Shown: positions 16,068-25,415, numbered from the stretch's first letter. The stretch is 35,315 nucleotides of DNA from Planctomycetota bacterium (GCA_002683135.1 NYSS01000049.1:8036-43350), one strand, 5' to 3'. Program-made: numbers and translations. The notes: generated from the sequence alone by a model not told the origin.

Positions 16068-18385
16068 TAGTTTGCCTCCTGGATCGCCTGCCACACGCGA
16101 TGTGGGGTCAGCGGCATATCGATGTGCTTCACCCCGAGCGGACGCAGGGCGTCGCAGACGGCGTTGACGATGGATGGCGTGGAGCCGATCGTCCCCGCCT
16201 CACCGACGCCCTTGGCTCCCAGGGGGTTGACCGGGGTCGGCGTCTCGGTGCGGTACGTCTCGAAGCGGGGGAGCTGGAACGCCTTCGGGACCGCGTAGTC
16301 CATCAACGACCCGGTAACCAGGTTCCCGTCGTCGTCGTAGACGACGCGCTCGTAGAGCGCCTGCCCCAGGCCCTGGGCGATGCCCCCGTGGACCTGCCCA
16401 TCGACGAGCATGGGGTTGATGACCTTGCCGCAGTCGTCGACGGCGATGTAGCGGAGGAACTCGATGGTCCCGACCTCAGGGTCGACTTCCACGATGCAGA
16501 TGTGGGTGCCGAACGGGAACGTGAAGTTCTCCGGCTCGTAGAACGCCGTCGCCACGAGCCCTGGCTCCGTATCCGGGGGCAGGTTGGCGGCGCCGTGGGC
16601 GGCGAACGCCACCTCGCCGAACGCCATCGACTTCTCCGGTCCGGTGAACGTCCCGTCCTCGAATGTGACCTGGTCGGTGTCGCAGCCCATCAGGTGCGCC
16701 GCGAACCGGGTCGCCTTGGCGATGACCTGGTCGAGGGCGCGCCACAGGGCGGTGCCGCCGACCGCGATCCCGCGGCTGCCGAAGGTCCCGACGCCGTACT
16801 GCACGACCGAGGTGTCGCCGTGCACGACCTCCACCTTGTCGATGTCGCAGCCCAGTCGGTCAGCCCCGATCTGCGCGAACGAGGTCTCCTGGCCCTGGCC
16901 GTGGGGGGACGTGCCCACGATCAGAGAGGCCGATCCGTCCGGGTGCACGCGGACCGTGGCCGACTCCCAGCCGAAGCCGCCGCACGGCATGCCCTTGCTG
17001 GGTCCCAGGGCGCAGATCTCCACGTAGCTGGAGACGCCGATGCCGACGTAGCGACCGTTGGCGCGGGCCTCCGCCTGCTCCTTGCGCAGCGCGTCGTAGT
17101 CGCAGACCTCGAGCGCCTTGTCGAGGGTCTTCATGTAGTCGCCGCTGTCGTAGCTCAGGCCGGTCGCCGTCTCGTAGGGGAACGTGTCGGGGAAGTTGCG
17201 CCGGCGCACGTCCATGGGGTCGAGGTCGAGCTCGGCCGCCACGCGGTCGACGCAGCGCTCGATGACGAACGTGGCCTCCGGGCGCCCGGCGCCGCGGTAG
17301 GCGTCGGTGGACATGGCGTTGGTGAACGCGCCCTTCACCGTGATGGTGATGTGGGGGATCGCGTACGCGCCGGAGAGCATGAGCCCCGTGATGGCGGGCA
17401 TGGCCGGCGTCAAGAGGTGGTGGTAGGCACCGAGATCAGCCGTCACCTTGTAGTTGAGGCCGTAGATCTTCCCGTCGTTGCCGACGGCGAGGTTGATCTT
17501 GCCGACCTGGCCGCGACCGTGGATGGTGCTGTTGAAGTTCTCGCTGCGCCGCTCGATCCACTTCACCGGGACGCCGCACTGGCCCGCCAGGAAGGCCATG
17601 AGCGCCTCTTCGCGGTACACGTTGAGCTTGCTGCCAAATCCACCGCCCACGTCCGGTGCCACCACGCGCAGGCGGGTCTCGGGGATGCCGAGCATGCCGG
17701 CGGTGAACGTCCGCACCAGGTGGGGGATCTGGGTCGAGGTGTGGAGCGTGTATTCGTCCGTGCCAGCGTCGTGCTGGCCGATGACGCCCCGCGGCTCGAT
17801 GGCGATCGGTGCGAGGCGCTGGTTCACGATGGGTTGGGAGACGACCCGGTCTGCCTTCTTCTTGGCCTCTTCCCATGTGAGCTCACCACCGGCCAGCTCC
17901 CAGTCGAAGGCGAGGTTGCTGCTGAGGCTGTCGTGGATCCTCGGCGCGTCGTCAGCGAGGGCCTTATCGGGATCGACGACCGCGGCCAGGGGTTCCCAAT
18001 CCACCTCGACGGCCTCGAGCGCGTCGAGGGCTTGGCCGATCGTCGCCGCGACGACCGCGACGACGGGTTCGCCGACGAACCGGGCCTTCTTCTCAGCGAG
18101 CACCGGGCACTTGGGAGACTCCACGGTTTCCGGGATCGTGGCCGCGCGTGGGACGCCGCCGATCCACTCCGTGTCTTCGCCTGTGAACACGCCGATGACG
18201 CCGGGCATCGCCTTGGCTGCGGCGACGTCGTACCCGTTAATGCGGGCGTGGGCGAACGGGGAGCGGAGGATTGCGCAGTGATGGAGGTTCGGCAGGTTGA
18301 CGTCGCCGACGTACTTGCCCAGTCCCCGGATGAAGCGCCGGTCTTCCTTGCGCTTGACGGGTTTGCCGATGAACGCCCCACTCAT
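16067..18385 (-). CDS. coxL: Molybdenum hydroxylase large subunit, form II CoxL-like
   Basis: This 772-aa protein carries the Mo-pterin active site. The ATG at 18385 forms an ATGA overlap with the coxS stop. The start ([22 protein letters not shown]) is standard. The motif that separates CO dehydrogenase types reads AYRGAGR (residues 362-368), the form II signature; genuine CO-oxidising form I enzymes have AYxCSFR with the Cu-bound Cys. So this enzyme probably lacks the Cu-S-Mo site and is a hydroxylase for an organic substrate or an uncertain form II enzyme. The C-terminal [22 protein letters not shown] contains the conserved catalytic Glu. No maturation genes (coxD/E/F or xdhC-like) are visible nearby. 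Confidence 0.92.
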   Translation of the reverse strand: MSGAFIGKPVKRKEDRRFIRGLGKYVGDVNLPNLHHCAILRSPFAHARINGYDVAAAKAMPGVIGVFTGEDTEWIGGVPRAATIPETVESPKCPVLAEKKARFVGEPVVAVVAATIGQALDALEAVEVDWEPLAAVVDPDKALADDAPRIHDSLSSNLAFDWELAGGELTWEEAKKKADRVVSQPIVNQRLAPIAIEPRGVIGQHDAGTDEYTLHTSTQIPHLVRTFTAGMLGIPETRLRVVAPDVGGGFGSKLNVYREEALMAFLAGQCGVPVKWIERRSENFNSTIHGRGQVGKINLAVGNDGKIYGLNYKVTADLGAYHHLLTPAMPAITGLMLSGAYAIPHITITVKGAFTNAMSTDAYRGAGRPEATFVIERCVDRVAAELDLDPMDVRRRNFPDTFPYETATGLSYDSGDYMKTLDKALEVCDYDALRKEQAEARANGRYVGIGVSSYVEICALGPSKGMPCGGFGWESATVRVHPDGSASLIVGTSPHGQGQETSFAQIGADRLGCDIDKVEVVHGDTSVVQYGVGTFGSRGIAVGGTALWRALDQVIAKATRFAAHLMGCDTDQVTFEDGTFTGPEKSMAFGEVAFAAHGAANLPPDTEPGLVATAFYEPENFTFPFGTHICIVEVDPEVGTIEFLRYIAVDDCGKVINPMLVDGQVHGGIAQGLGQALYERVVYDDDGNLVTGSLMDYAVPKAFQLPRFETYRTETPTPVNPLGAKGVGEAGTIGSTPSIVNAVCDALRPLGVKHIDMPLTPHRVWQAIQEAN

Positions 18386-18846
18386 GAGGAGATCCTCTCT
18401 GCGGCGGTGAGCACCGCATCGACGATGTTCTGATATCCGGTGCAGCGGCAGAGGTTCCCCTCCAGTGCGTGGCGCACCTGCGGGTCGTCCTTGGCCATGC
18501 CCCGTTCGATGACCTCGACCGCCGTCATGATCATCCCCGTGGTGCAGTAGCCGCACTGCAGCCCGTGCTTGTCCCGGAACGCCGTCTGCAACGCGTGCAG
18601 CTCGCCGTCCTGCTCCAGGCCCTCGATGGTCGTGACCTCTTGCCCATCACACTGGACGGCCAGGCGGGTGCACGACTTGATGGCCTTGCCGTCCACCAGG
18701 ACAGTGCAGGCGCCGCACAGAGACGTCTCGCAGCCGACGTGGGTGCCGGTCAGGTCGAGCTCGTCGCGCAGAAGATGGCAGAGCAGGGTCCGCGGCTCTA
18801 CGTCCGCTGATCGCTGCGCCCCATTGACGCGCAGATTGATGTCCAT
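18382..18846 (-). CDS. coxS: Molybdenum hydroxylase [2Fe-2S] subunit (CoxS family)
   Basis: This 154-aa protein is the first gene of the operon. The ATG at 18846 is preceded by AGAGGA and gives the standard N-terminus MDINLRVNG. All eight cluster cysteines are present: C39, C44, C47 and C59 for the plant-ferredoxin-type cluster ([10 protein letters not shown]), and C98, C101, C133 and C135 for the second ([23 protein letters not shown]). It transfers electrons from the Mo site to the flavin subunit. Length is normal. The promoter of the whole seven-gene operon should lie in 18847-19006. Confidence 0.94.
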   Translation of the reverse strand: MDINLRVNGAQRSADVEPRTLLCHLLRDELDLTGTHVGCETSLCGACTVLVDGKAIKSCTRLAVQCDGQEVTTIEGLEQDGELHALQTAFRDKHGLQCGYCTTGMIMTAVEVIERGMAKDDPQVRHALEGNLCRCTGYQNIVDAVLTAAERISS

Positions 18847-19006
18847 GGGAATCCTCTTCGGGTTCGGGGGACTGGATAGGAGGGGCACTCTACACCGGTC
18901 CGGTGCGTCCGTTAACAGAGTCCTGTGGGCCCCGGGTCCATCGGGCGGTCGCGGCCATCCACGATGTCTCGCGATTCCCGGCGGGCCGGTGCTACTCTTC
19001 CTTCGG
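18847..19006. promoter_or_regulatory. Divergent spacer, presumed promoter region of the cox-like operon and the DCC gene
   Basis: These 160 bases separate the divergent coxS-like and DCC genes. Both must be driven from here unless the DCC gene has an internal start. I see no confident -35/-10 pair or operator. Confidence 0.3.
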
Positions 19007-19447
19007 ATGGCGCACCCGATTCTCTTCTACGACGGCGTTTGCGGCCTCTGCAACCGCACCGTCCAGTTTGTTTTGAGCCGGGATTCCGAGGACCGGTTCC
19101 GTTTCGCCGCCCTGCAGAGCGACCTGGCGGAGGAGACGCTGGAGCGGCACGGTCGGGCTGCGGTCGACCTGGATGCGGTGGCCCTGGTCCTTGATCCGGG
19201 GGCCCGGACCGAGCGGGTGCTCGTTCGCTCACGGGCGATCCTGAAGGTCGTGGGGTCTTTGGGGTGGCCCTGGAAGGCGGTCCTGGTGCTGTGGCCCATT
19301 CCCAGTTTCCTGTTGGACCTCCCATATCGCCTCGTCTCGCTGGTGCGATATCGACTGTTCGGGCGCTATGAGCGGTGCCCTCTGCCCACGCCGGAGCAGC
19401 GCTCGCGATTCCTCGACATCGAAAATAACGGAGCCCGCGAGAACTGA
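19007..19447 (+). CDS. DCC-family thiol-disulfide oxidoreductase-like protein
   Basis: This 146-aa protein starts at ATG 19007 ([16 protein letters not shown]). The family signature DGVCGLC is at residues 9-15, giving a CxxC pair in a thioredoxin-like fold. The [16 protein letters not shown] block and the C-terminal hydrophobic part (about 85-125: [26 protein letters not shown], partly membrane-associated) followed by RYRLFG are typical of DUF393. The function of the family is not well known; a redox role is inferred from the CxxC. The next gene follows within about 20 bases. Confidence 0.85.
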   Translation: MAHPILFYDGVCGLCNRTVQFVLSRDSEDRFRFAALQSDLAEETLERHGRAAVDLDAVALVLDPGARTERVLVRSRAILKVVGSLGWPWKAVLVLWPIPSFLLDLPYRLVSLVRYRLFGRYERCPLPTPEQRSRFLDIENNGAREN

Positions 19448-19465
19448 CGACGTTTCGTGACCTGT

Positions 19466-20824
19466 ATGGCCATGACACGCAAACACGTCGCAGGTCTGAT
19501 GCTCCTGCTGGTCTCTTCCCTGGCAGCCGTGATCGGTCTGCCGCTGCTGGGCTCGATGGCGAGGTCCGGATCAGCGCGGTCGGTTCCGGTCGTGGTCCGT
19601 TCGGTCATGGGGGGAGCGGAGTTCAACAAGGGGGCGGCGGTGTCCGCGACGATCGAGACGGCGCCCTTCGAGGAGCCCCAGGTCGTCGCGCCGCCGAGGT
19701 CGGTGCCCAGCCCGGCGGACGATGGGCCGTCGCTGGGGACGAAGACGGTTCACCTGTCCGGTGTCGTCATCGACACAGATGGGACGCCGCTCGCCGCGGC
19801 TGAGGTTTCCCTCCTCGTGTTGCGGGCGGATGCCGCGGGGGGGCAGCGCTGGAGCACTCGGATACAGAACGCGACGGCGGGGAGCGACGGCAGGTTCGCG
19901 TTCACGCATTCGGCGCTTGATGCGCGTCGTCAGTACGCCGTGATCGCAGAGTCGGAGCGGTTCTACCAGCGTGACGTGGTCCGCGTCACACCGGGCGCGC
20001 GCGACGTGGAGATCGAGCTGGTTGAGGGGTCGACGATGCAGGGCAGCGTCGTCGGTTGGCGGGGGCCTCCGCTTGCATCCGCCCACTTCGGTCGTGCCCT
20101 CACTGTCGTCGTCCGTGGATTGTCCGGAGCGGTCCGTCACAACACGAGGGTTGATCGTCCGGCCCCGCCTACGATGTACGTCGCAGAGGTCAACAAGGAC
20201 GGCACGTTCTCGTTGCATGGGCTGCCGCCCGGATCGGCGTCGGTCTCCGTGGAGGCCGCGACCTCTGCGCCGCCGCTGGTTCGCTACGAGGGAGTACCGG
20301 TCCCGGAGCAGCGTCCGGTGGTGGACCCACGTATTCAGCCGATCGATCTGCGTGGTGCTGCGCGCTGGGCGACCATCACGGTTCGAGACCCTCGGGGCGC
20401 GCCTCGCTCGGGTGTGATGGTGCGCGTCTTCGTGGCCGACGGATCGCGGATGGCCTTCGCCGGGGCCACCGGGGCCAACGGCCGCTGGGCGTTTCCCGTC
20501 GGAGCTCCGGTCCGTGTGGGCGTCGGCTCTCCGAACACCGCCTGGGCCTCACTTGAGGGTGTGGACGGTGATCGGGAGGTGGTGCTGGGGGCCGGAATGA
20601 GTCTGACGGTTCGATTCGTCGGTGCCGAGGTGCCGACCACCGGGAGTCCGTGGATCCTGGCCACCCTCGAGTATCTCGGACCTGCGGCCGCTCCCGCGCG
20701 GCGGCGGGGCCTCGCGCTGGGCCGTCAGTGCGTTGATGGCGACCCGCTCCGCTTTCTCGCCCCAGGCGCGGGGCGCTACCGTGTCGGCCTGACGGCGGCC
20801 TGGACGAAGCAGCCATTTGGCTGA
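19466..20824 (+). CDS. Membrane-anchored CarboxypepD_reg-like protein, possibly truncated by TGA
   Basis: The gene has several possible starts: GTG 19457, ATG 19466 and ATG 19472; none has a strong ribosome-binding site. The N-terminal KHVAGLMLLLVSSLAAVIGL is a signal anchor, after which the protein is outside the membrane. It has tandem beta-sandwich units of the carboxypeptidase-regulatory type: HLSGVVIDTDGTPLAAAEVSLL, then SDGRFAFTH, KDGTFSLHGLPPGSASV, and ITVRDPRGAPRSGVMVRVF. It stops at TGA 20822-20824, but the same frame then stays open for 45 more codons to TAG at 20960-20962 with coding-like sequence (GVTRVVTLEAGQSTLVVPLD) that looks like the end of the last domain. The TGA may therefore be a nonsense mutation or sequencing error. 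The downstream sigma-factor fusion carries the same kind of domains. Confidence 0.65.
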   Translation: MAMTRKHVAGLMLLLVSSLAAVIGLPLLGSMARSGSARSVPVVVRSVMGGAEFNKGAAVSATIETAPFEEPQVVAPPRSVPSPADDGPSLGTKTVHLSGVVIDTDGTPLAAAEVSLLVLRADAAGGQRWSTRIQNATAGSDGRFAFTHSALDARRQYAVIAESERFYQRDVVRVTPGARDVEIELVEGSTMQGSVVGWRGPPLASAHFGRALTVVVRGLSGAVRHNTRVDRPAPPTMYVAEVNKDGTFSLHGLPPGSASVSVEAATSAPPLVRYEGVPVPEQRPVVDPRIQPIDLRGAARWATITVRDPRGAPRSGVMVRVFVADGSRMAFAGATGANGRWAFPVGAPVRVGVGSPNTAWASLEGVDGDREVVLGAGMSLTVRFVGAEVPTTGSPWILATLEYLGPAAAPARRRGLALGRQCVDGDPLRFLAPGAGRYRVGLTAAWTKQPFG

Positions 20825-21078
20825 TTCTCGTCAGCCCTCCTGGGCGTGACCCGGGTCGTGACGCTGGAAGCGGGCCAGAGCACCCTCGTCGTTCCTCTCG
20901 ACGTTGCAGAGCTCTCCCGGATGGTCGATACGTTCTGTTCGTCCAGCTCGCGCGCGAGGTAGGGCCCCGCATCGGTCGCTCCAGACGGACCGCGCGGCGG
21001 CACCCGTGACAGGGTCGTTACGGATTCGTGCCTAAGATGGGGCACCCCGGCGGCATCCATGTCGTGGGGAACCTGATC

Positions 21079-23511
21079 ATGAGTCCGATCGAACGATCAC
21101 GCTTCGAGACGCTGGTTCGCACGCACCACGAGGTGGTGTTCCGAGCGGCGTTCCAGATCCTGCGGAACGATGACGAGGCCCTGGACGTCACCCAGGAGGT
21201 CTTCCTGTCGGTGCTCGAGGAGCGCCAGCGGCTGGACGAGGCGGACGACGAGGGACGGGTCCTCCGATGGATCGCGGCCAAGCGGGCGCTCATGCTGCTG
21301 CGTGGAGCGAGCCGCCGCCGCCAACGAGAGGATCGAAACGCCATGAACCGCGAAACGACTCGTGATCACGATGACGTCGTCGCCAACGATGAAGCGCAGA
21401 CCCTGTGGGGCTGCGTGTCTGATTTGCCGGAGGACCTGCGTCGCGCCGTCGTGTTGAGATTCCAGGAAGGGATGACCTACGACGCCATGGGCGGCGCGCT
21501 CTCTTGCTCCGGCCCGACGGCCCACGATCGTGTGCGGCGCGCCTTGCAGAGGCTGCGAGAGATGCTGCCGGTCCTCGGCCTCGTCGGCGTCGCCGCCGGT
21601 CTGGAGAAGGCGCTGGCGGCTCAGGTCTTCGTCGCTGTGCCGACGGGACTACGGGGGAAGTTGCTGGCGCTGGGGTCGGCGAAGGCCGCGGCGTTCAGCG
21701 GAGGGGTCACTGCGGGGACGCTGGTGGCTTCGGCGTGTGCGGTCGCCATCGCGGTGGCTGGGGTCTGGATCGGTATCAACCCCGGCGCGGAAACGGCGGG
21801 CTGGAACCCGGACCCCATCGGTAGCGCGGTCGGTCCGCCGACCGCGTCGGGAGAGGATGAGGGTGACAGGGGAGGGACCCGGACCGACCGCTTTCGAGAA
21901 CAGCCGGCCCCCCGTCGTGAGGCGGAGGTGGCTGTCGCGCCCGTGCGCCCGTCTTCGCCTGTCGGCGTTGACGAGGGACCGCTCGCCACCATCACGGGGC
22001 GGGTGGTCGATCCCCAGCACGTTCCTCTCGCGGATATCGACGTGGCGGCGGAGTCCGAGGAACGCGCGGGGAAGTTCGCCAGGCATGTGGTGCGTGGGCG
22101 CACGGATGCGCGGGGCGCCTACCGGATCGCGGTACCGGCTCCGAACGCGGACGGTGACGCGTACAGGTTGGTGTTCTCCCACGCCGATCGCATCACCCGG
22201 CGCGGCGCCGCGTTCACCGTGCGCGCGGATGACGAGTCGCGACGAGACGACCAGCTGCTTGCGCGCAGCTCGGACGATCGGGAGGGGGATTACACTCTGG
22301 ATATCAAGGCCGTGAGCGCTGATGGCAACCCGGTGCCCACCGTGGCCCTCTCCGTATGGCGGCGGCTCGCCACGGAGCAGGGGTTTCGCAGCGTTCATGT
22401 CGGCGGCGCACGGGTTCCGGTGAGCGGTGTCGTTCGCGTCGAGGGCAAGTGGCTTGGCACCAAGATCGTCCGCGTTGACGCAGCTCGCAGCGGCTACATG
22501 CCGCTGGAGGAGTCGTTCCACATCAGCACCCCGGGCGCACACACGCGGGTCGTGGTCATGCGGCGCGGGCTAGAGATCGCAGGGTCCGTTACGGATGTCG
22601 ATGGCGCGCCGATCCCCAACCTTGACGTGTACGGCTACAAGGACCGTCGCGCGGGTTGCCTGACCGACGCGCAGGGTCGCTTTCGCATCGTGGGACTCGA
22701 TCCAGCGATCTGGACGCTGTACTTCGGCGGTGGTGCGTGGTCGCGAGGCGAGATGACGGTCGCGGCGGGACGCGCCGGCCTGAACATCAAGCTGAAGCGG
22801 AAGGACGATCCCACTGACCGCGGTCTTCACCTCGCCGAGCTGCACGGGCACGTCGAGGACGCGGAGACGGGGGAGCGGCTCGCGCTCGACCGCTGGGGCT
22901 TCGATCTCGACGTCCGCGCGGTGCCAGAGAAGCTCGCGTCCTCGTCCACCGAGGATGTCCTCCCGCGTTTCCTCAGTCCGCTGATGGCGCAGCGGGCGCA
23001 GCAGGGCCAGCGGCTCGCAGGGGAGAAGCCGCCTACGAGCTTCCACAAGGACGGCTTGCCTCCGGGTGCCTACGTGATCGACGTGCGCCGCGACGGCTAC
23101 GCGCCCTGCCTGTTCGGCCCGGTCCGGCTCGGGGCGGGGGAGCTGCGTACGGGGATCGTCATGCGGCTTGAGCGTCCAGCGGAAGCGAGGGGTCGCGTCC
23201 TGGCTGCCGACGGCAACCCGGTGGCGGGGGCTTTTGTGTTCACGATCGGGCGCGGTCCGGCGTCTCAGCAGACGCTCGCGGAGCGCGATCGCGCCATCAA
23301 GAAGTCCAAGGGGCGGGGGACCCAGTACTGGGGCGGGTTCGTCAAGACCGATGACGCAGGGTACTTCGCGCTTGGTGGCCTGCCCGCGTCACTTGCCCTC
23401 GATGTCGTCGCGGTTCATCTGGATCACGAGCCCGCCGCCCCGCGGCCCGCGGGGTTGACCGTGGGGCAACAGACGACGGGTCTCGATCTCCGCATGGGCG
23501 CGGTGCGCTGA
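21079..23511 (+). CDS. ECF sigma factor fused through a transmembrane segment to CarboxypepD_reg repeats
   Basis: This 810-aa protein starts at ATG 21079, with GGGGAA upstream. Residues 10-80 are sigma region 2 (FETLVRTHHEVVFRAAFQIL, then DVTQEVFLSVL) and about 108-160 are sigma region 4 (LPEDLRRAVVLRFQEGMTYDAM, then PTAHDRVRRALQRLREML). A hydrophobic segment at about 207-233 should cross the membrane. The rest, about 575 residues, is predicted to be outside: a Pro/Arg-rich linker, then repeated CarboxypepD_reg-like modules (ITGRVVDPQHVPLADIDV; IAGSVTDVDGAPIPNLDVYG with LTDAQGRFRIVGL; ARGRVLAADGNPVAGAFVF with KTDDAGYFALGGLP). Known ECF fusions suggest the outer domain controls release or activity of the sigma part. 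No anti-sigma gene is next to it. The gene before it encodes a similar outer domain without the sigma part. Confidence 0.88.
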   Translation: MSPIERSRFETLVRTHHEVVFRAAFQILRNDDEALDVTQEVFLSVLEERQRLDEADDEGRVLRWIAAKRALMLLRGASRRRQREDRNAMNRETTRDHDDVVANDEAQTLWGCVSDLPEDLRRAVVLRFQEGMTYDAMGGALSCSGPTAHDRVRRALQRLREMLPVLGLVGVAAGLEKALAAQVFVAVPTGLRGKLLALGSAKAAAFSGGVTAGTLVASACAVAIAVAGVWIGINPGAETAGWNPDPIGSAVGPPTASGEDEGDRGGTRTDRFREQPAPRREAEVAVAPVRPSSPVGVDEGPLATITGRVVDPQHVPLADIDVAAESEERAGKFARHVVRGRTDARGAYRIAVPAPNADGDAYRLVFSHADRITRRGAAFTVRADDESRRDDQLLARSSDDREGDYTLDIKAVSADGNPVPTVALSVWRRLATEQGFRSVHVGGARVPVSGVVRVEGKWLGTKIVRVDAARSGYMPLEESFHISTPGAHTRVVVMRRGLEIAGSVTDVDGAPIPNLDVYGYKDRRAGCLTDAQGRFRIVGLDPAIWTLYFGGGAWSRGEMTVAAGRAGLNIKLKRKDDPTDRGLHLAELHGHVEDAETGERLALDRWGFDLDVRAVPEKLASSSTEDVLPRFLSPLMAQRAQQGQRLAGEKPPTSFHKDGLPPGAYVIDVRRDGYAPCLFGPVRLGAGELRTGIVMRLERPAEARGRVLAADGNPVAGAFVFTIGRGPASQQTLAERDRAIKKSKGRGTQYWGGFVKTDDAGYFALGGLPASLALDVVAVHLDHEPAAPRPAGLTVGQQTTGLDLRMGAVR

Positions 23512-23555
23512 CCTTCGCGCTCGCGCGGCGCCGCGGCCGCCGTCGCTCGATGCGG

Positions 23556-24641
23556 TTACCGGGTCCGCGCCCGTAACTCGTGTGCGATCTCGAGTAATCC
23601 GGCGACGTGGCGGCCCATGGACACGTCGTCGCGCGGCTGCCCGCGATCCCGGCGGCAGATCTCTTCGAGGGCGGCGGACAGCGCCGCCGCGTCCCTTGGG
23701 TCGTTAATGACGATGCCCTGGTCGCCGACCTCGTCCCATGCCCCCGCATGGCGCGTCGTCAGCACGGGTAGCCCGGCGGCCAACGCCTCGAGCACCACGC
23801 GGCCACTGGAGTCGTAGAACGTGGGGTGGGCGAGGGCGTCGACGGTGGCGAGGAGATCTGGGACGTCGTCACGGGGTCCGAGGTGGTGTACGCCGCGGGC
23901 CGGAGGTGCGGGATCGCCTCCGACGAGCAGCAGCCGCACATCGTCGCGGGCGAGGCGTCTGTGGGCTGAGATGAGCTGGGGCACACCCTTCAGGCGTGCG
24001 TTGGTTGCGGCGGCCAGGATCAGGGTCGCGTCATCGGGCACGCCCAGGTTCGCGCGGTCGAGCGGCCGGCCCGCACTCACGCGCTCCAGGTCCACCCCGT
24101 TGCGGGCGACGCGGATGCGTGACTCGTCGAGCCCGTACCACCGTCGTCCCTGCTCCGCGACGTATTCCGACAGGGCGACGAGCATCGGGCCGCGGACGTC
24201 CGCGAGGAGCCTTCGTTCGCGACGAACCAGCTCCTTGCGAGCGCCGGTCGTGACGTGAGATGAGAGGAACCTGCGCGCCGGGTTCGGGCGGCTCGCCGCG
24301 CTTCGAGCGTAGGCCTCGGGGTAGATCCCGCCTCGTGGTACGTACAGGTCGCAGCGGACGGGCAGGTGCGAAACGACGACGTGCGTCGATTGGTGAGACT
24401 CGGAGACGCCTTCGGCGGCGCGCAGCAGCGACCGGGTCTGCGCGAGGCGGGTCCCCCCGGAGACGGGGAGCTGCTCGAAGCCCGCGAGCGGGATGTCGTC
24501 TCCCGGGTGGCGCGGCGCGGCGAGGGTGACGCCGGCCCCCGCGGCGGCGAGCGCGGTCAGGCACTCACGGATGGAGCGTTCCTGACCGCCGCGCCGCGGA
24601 TCGAGGCCGCCGGCGATGACCAGCAGGTCAGGCGTTGACAT
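23556..24641 (-). CDS. GT4-family glycosyltransferase (WaaG-like)
   Basis: This 361-aa cytoplasmic or membrane-peripheral enzyme has a GT-B fold. The N-terminal GGLDPRRGGQERSIRECLTAL resembles WaaG-type transferases; the central RVARNGVDLERV and the C-terminal nucleotide-sugar site HPTFYDSSGRVVLEALAAGLPVLTT (with the EX7E-like region) are typical of GT4. The start overlaps the end of the WaaP-like kinase gene by 14 bases, so the two are co-translated. WaaG adds a glucose to the heptose of the LPS core; together with the kinase this suggests core assembly here. The exact donor and acceptor are not known. Confidence 0.88.
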   Translation of the reverse strand: MSTPDLLVIAGGLDPRRGGQERSIRECLTALAAAGAGVTLAAPRHPGDDIPLAGFEQLPVSGGTRLAQTRSLLRAAEGVSESHQSTHVVVSHLPVRCDLYVPRGGIYPEAYARSAASRPNPARRFLSSHVTTGARKELVRRERRLLADVRGPMLVALSEYVAEQGRRWYGLDESRIRVARNGVDLERVSAGRPLDRANLGVPDDATLILAAATNARLKGVPQLISAHRRLARDDVRLLLVGGDPAPPARGVHHLGPRDDVPDLLATVDALAHPTFYDSSGRVVLEALAAGLPVLTTRHAGAWDEVGDQGIVINDPRDAAALSAALEEICRRDRGQPRDDVSMGRHVAGLLEIAHELRARTR

Positions 24642-25362
24642 GGATGTTGGGGTCCCCGCGGGCGATCTTGCGTTCCGCGTGGCGACGGATCTTCATGCTC
24701 TTGCGCCGGACGGCGCGAGCGAGGGAGGCGACCTGCCGTCGTGACGCGTTCGTTCCGAGATAGCGGAAAATGAAGCGGACCCGCGCGAATTCCGACGCGA
24801 CCCGGGCGGGGGTGGAGAAGTCGAGGGCGGCGAGGTCCTTGACGACGCGGTGGCGCGGTACGCGACGCCGGTGCTCGGAGCGCCCCAGATCCACGAGCCA
24901 GAGGGAGTCGTCGGCGCCCACCAGGACGTGGCCGAGGTAGAGGTCCCGGTGATTGACGCCGGCGTCGTGGAGTTGGCGTACCAGGGCGGCGAGAGGCCCT
25001 GCGAACGGGGCGCTGCCGCCGCCGTCAAGGACGCGTCGTTCGAGGGTCTCGACGACGGGCAGCGCGCGGCTGACGAGGGCGGCGGACGGCGGCTGCGCGG
25101 CGAAGGCGACGGGTTCGGGGACGGGCACGCCGGCCTGCCTCAGGTGCAGGAGGACCGCCAGTTCGTTGTCGATCTCCTTGTGGTTGCCGGTGACCCGTTT
25201 GACGTAGAGGTCGCCGATCCGACGGACCTCGTGCCCCTCGACGGCCGCCTTCACCACCTCGCCGACGTCGGCTCGCAGAAGCGCATCCTCTCCTTCGAGG
25301 CCCGCCGCGGCGAGGGCCTGCCTGGCGTCGGTGGGAGGGATGAACTGAGGGCGCTTTCGCAC
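24628..25362 (-). CDS. LPS core kinase, WaaP/RfaP-like
   Basis: This 244-aa protein starts at GTG 25362 (MRKRPQF). It is a eukaryotic-like kinase fold of the WaaP type. It has VKR with a Lys at 55, an Glu at 67 in HKEIDNELAVL, the catalytic loop NHRDLYLGHVLV (137-148, Asp140), and the metal-binding DLG (158-160). WaaP phosphorylates a heptose of the LPS inner core, which strengthens the outer membrane. The gene overlaps the glycosyltransferase gene, as kinase and WaaG-type transferase do in LPS core loci. A strong hairpin lies just upstream, closing the preceding gene. The exact sugar phosphorylated is inferred. Confidence 0.82.
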   Translation of the reverse strand: MRKRPQFIPPTDARQALAAAGLEGEDALLRADVGEVVKAAVEGHEVRRIGDLYVKRVTGNHKEIDNELAVLLHLRQAGVPVPEPVAFAAQPPSAALVSRALPVVETLERRVLDGGGSAPFAGPLAALVRQLHDAGVNHRDLYLGHVLVGADDSLWLVDLGRSEHRRRVPRHRVVKDLAALDFSTPARVASEFARVRFIFRYLGTNASRRQVASLARAVRRKSMKIRRHAERKIARGDPNIHVNA

Positions 25363-25383
25363 GGGGGCACTCTACCAATGCGA

Positions 25384-25415
25384 ACGGGGCCGGGAGCATT
25401 CGCTCCCGGCCCCGT
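25384..25415 (-). terminator. Strong terminator hairpin after the large secreted protein gene
   Basis: A perfect 14-bp stem, ACGGGGCCGGGAGC (25384-25397) with GCTCCCGGCCCCGT (25402-25415), closes the loop ATTC. There is no T-run, so it may need help or simply block read-through. It lies 40 bases after the stop of the 716-aa gene. A near-identical hairpin follows the paralog at 34692-34723. Confidence 0.7.

Noticed and set aside
16100-18433. Very long plus-strand frame (777 aa) opposite the CoxL-like gene
   Set aside because: It mirrors a well-supported gene; its translation is Arg/Val/Asp-rich with no domain. High GC leaves the opposite strand open.
16067-18846. True carbon monoxide dehydrogenase
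   Set aside because: The large subunit has AYRGAGR, not AYxCSFR, so there is no Cys for the Cu-S-Mo site, and no maturation genes are beside it.
6614-20824. Recoding of TGA as Trp across the genome to explain both interrupted genes
   Set aside because: Many genes here end naturally in TGA (for example at 348, and the coxS, coxM and GcvT-like stops), so TGA is a normal stop codon.
20822-20845. Selenocysteine at the second in-frame TGA
   Set aside because: The only stem after it is 4 bp with loop TCCT lacking G, and the position is not a recognised Cys site.
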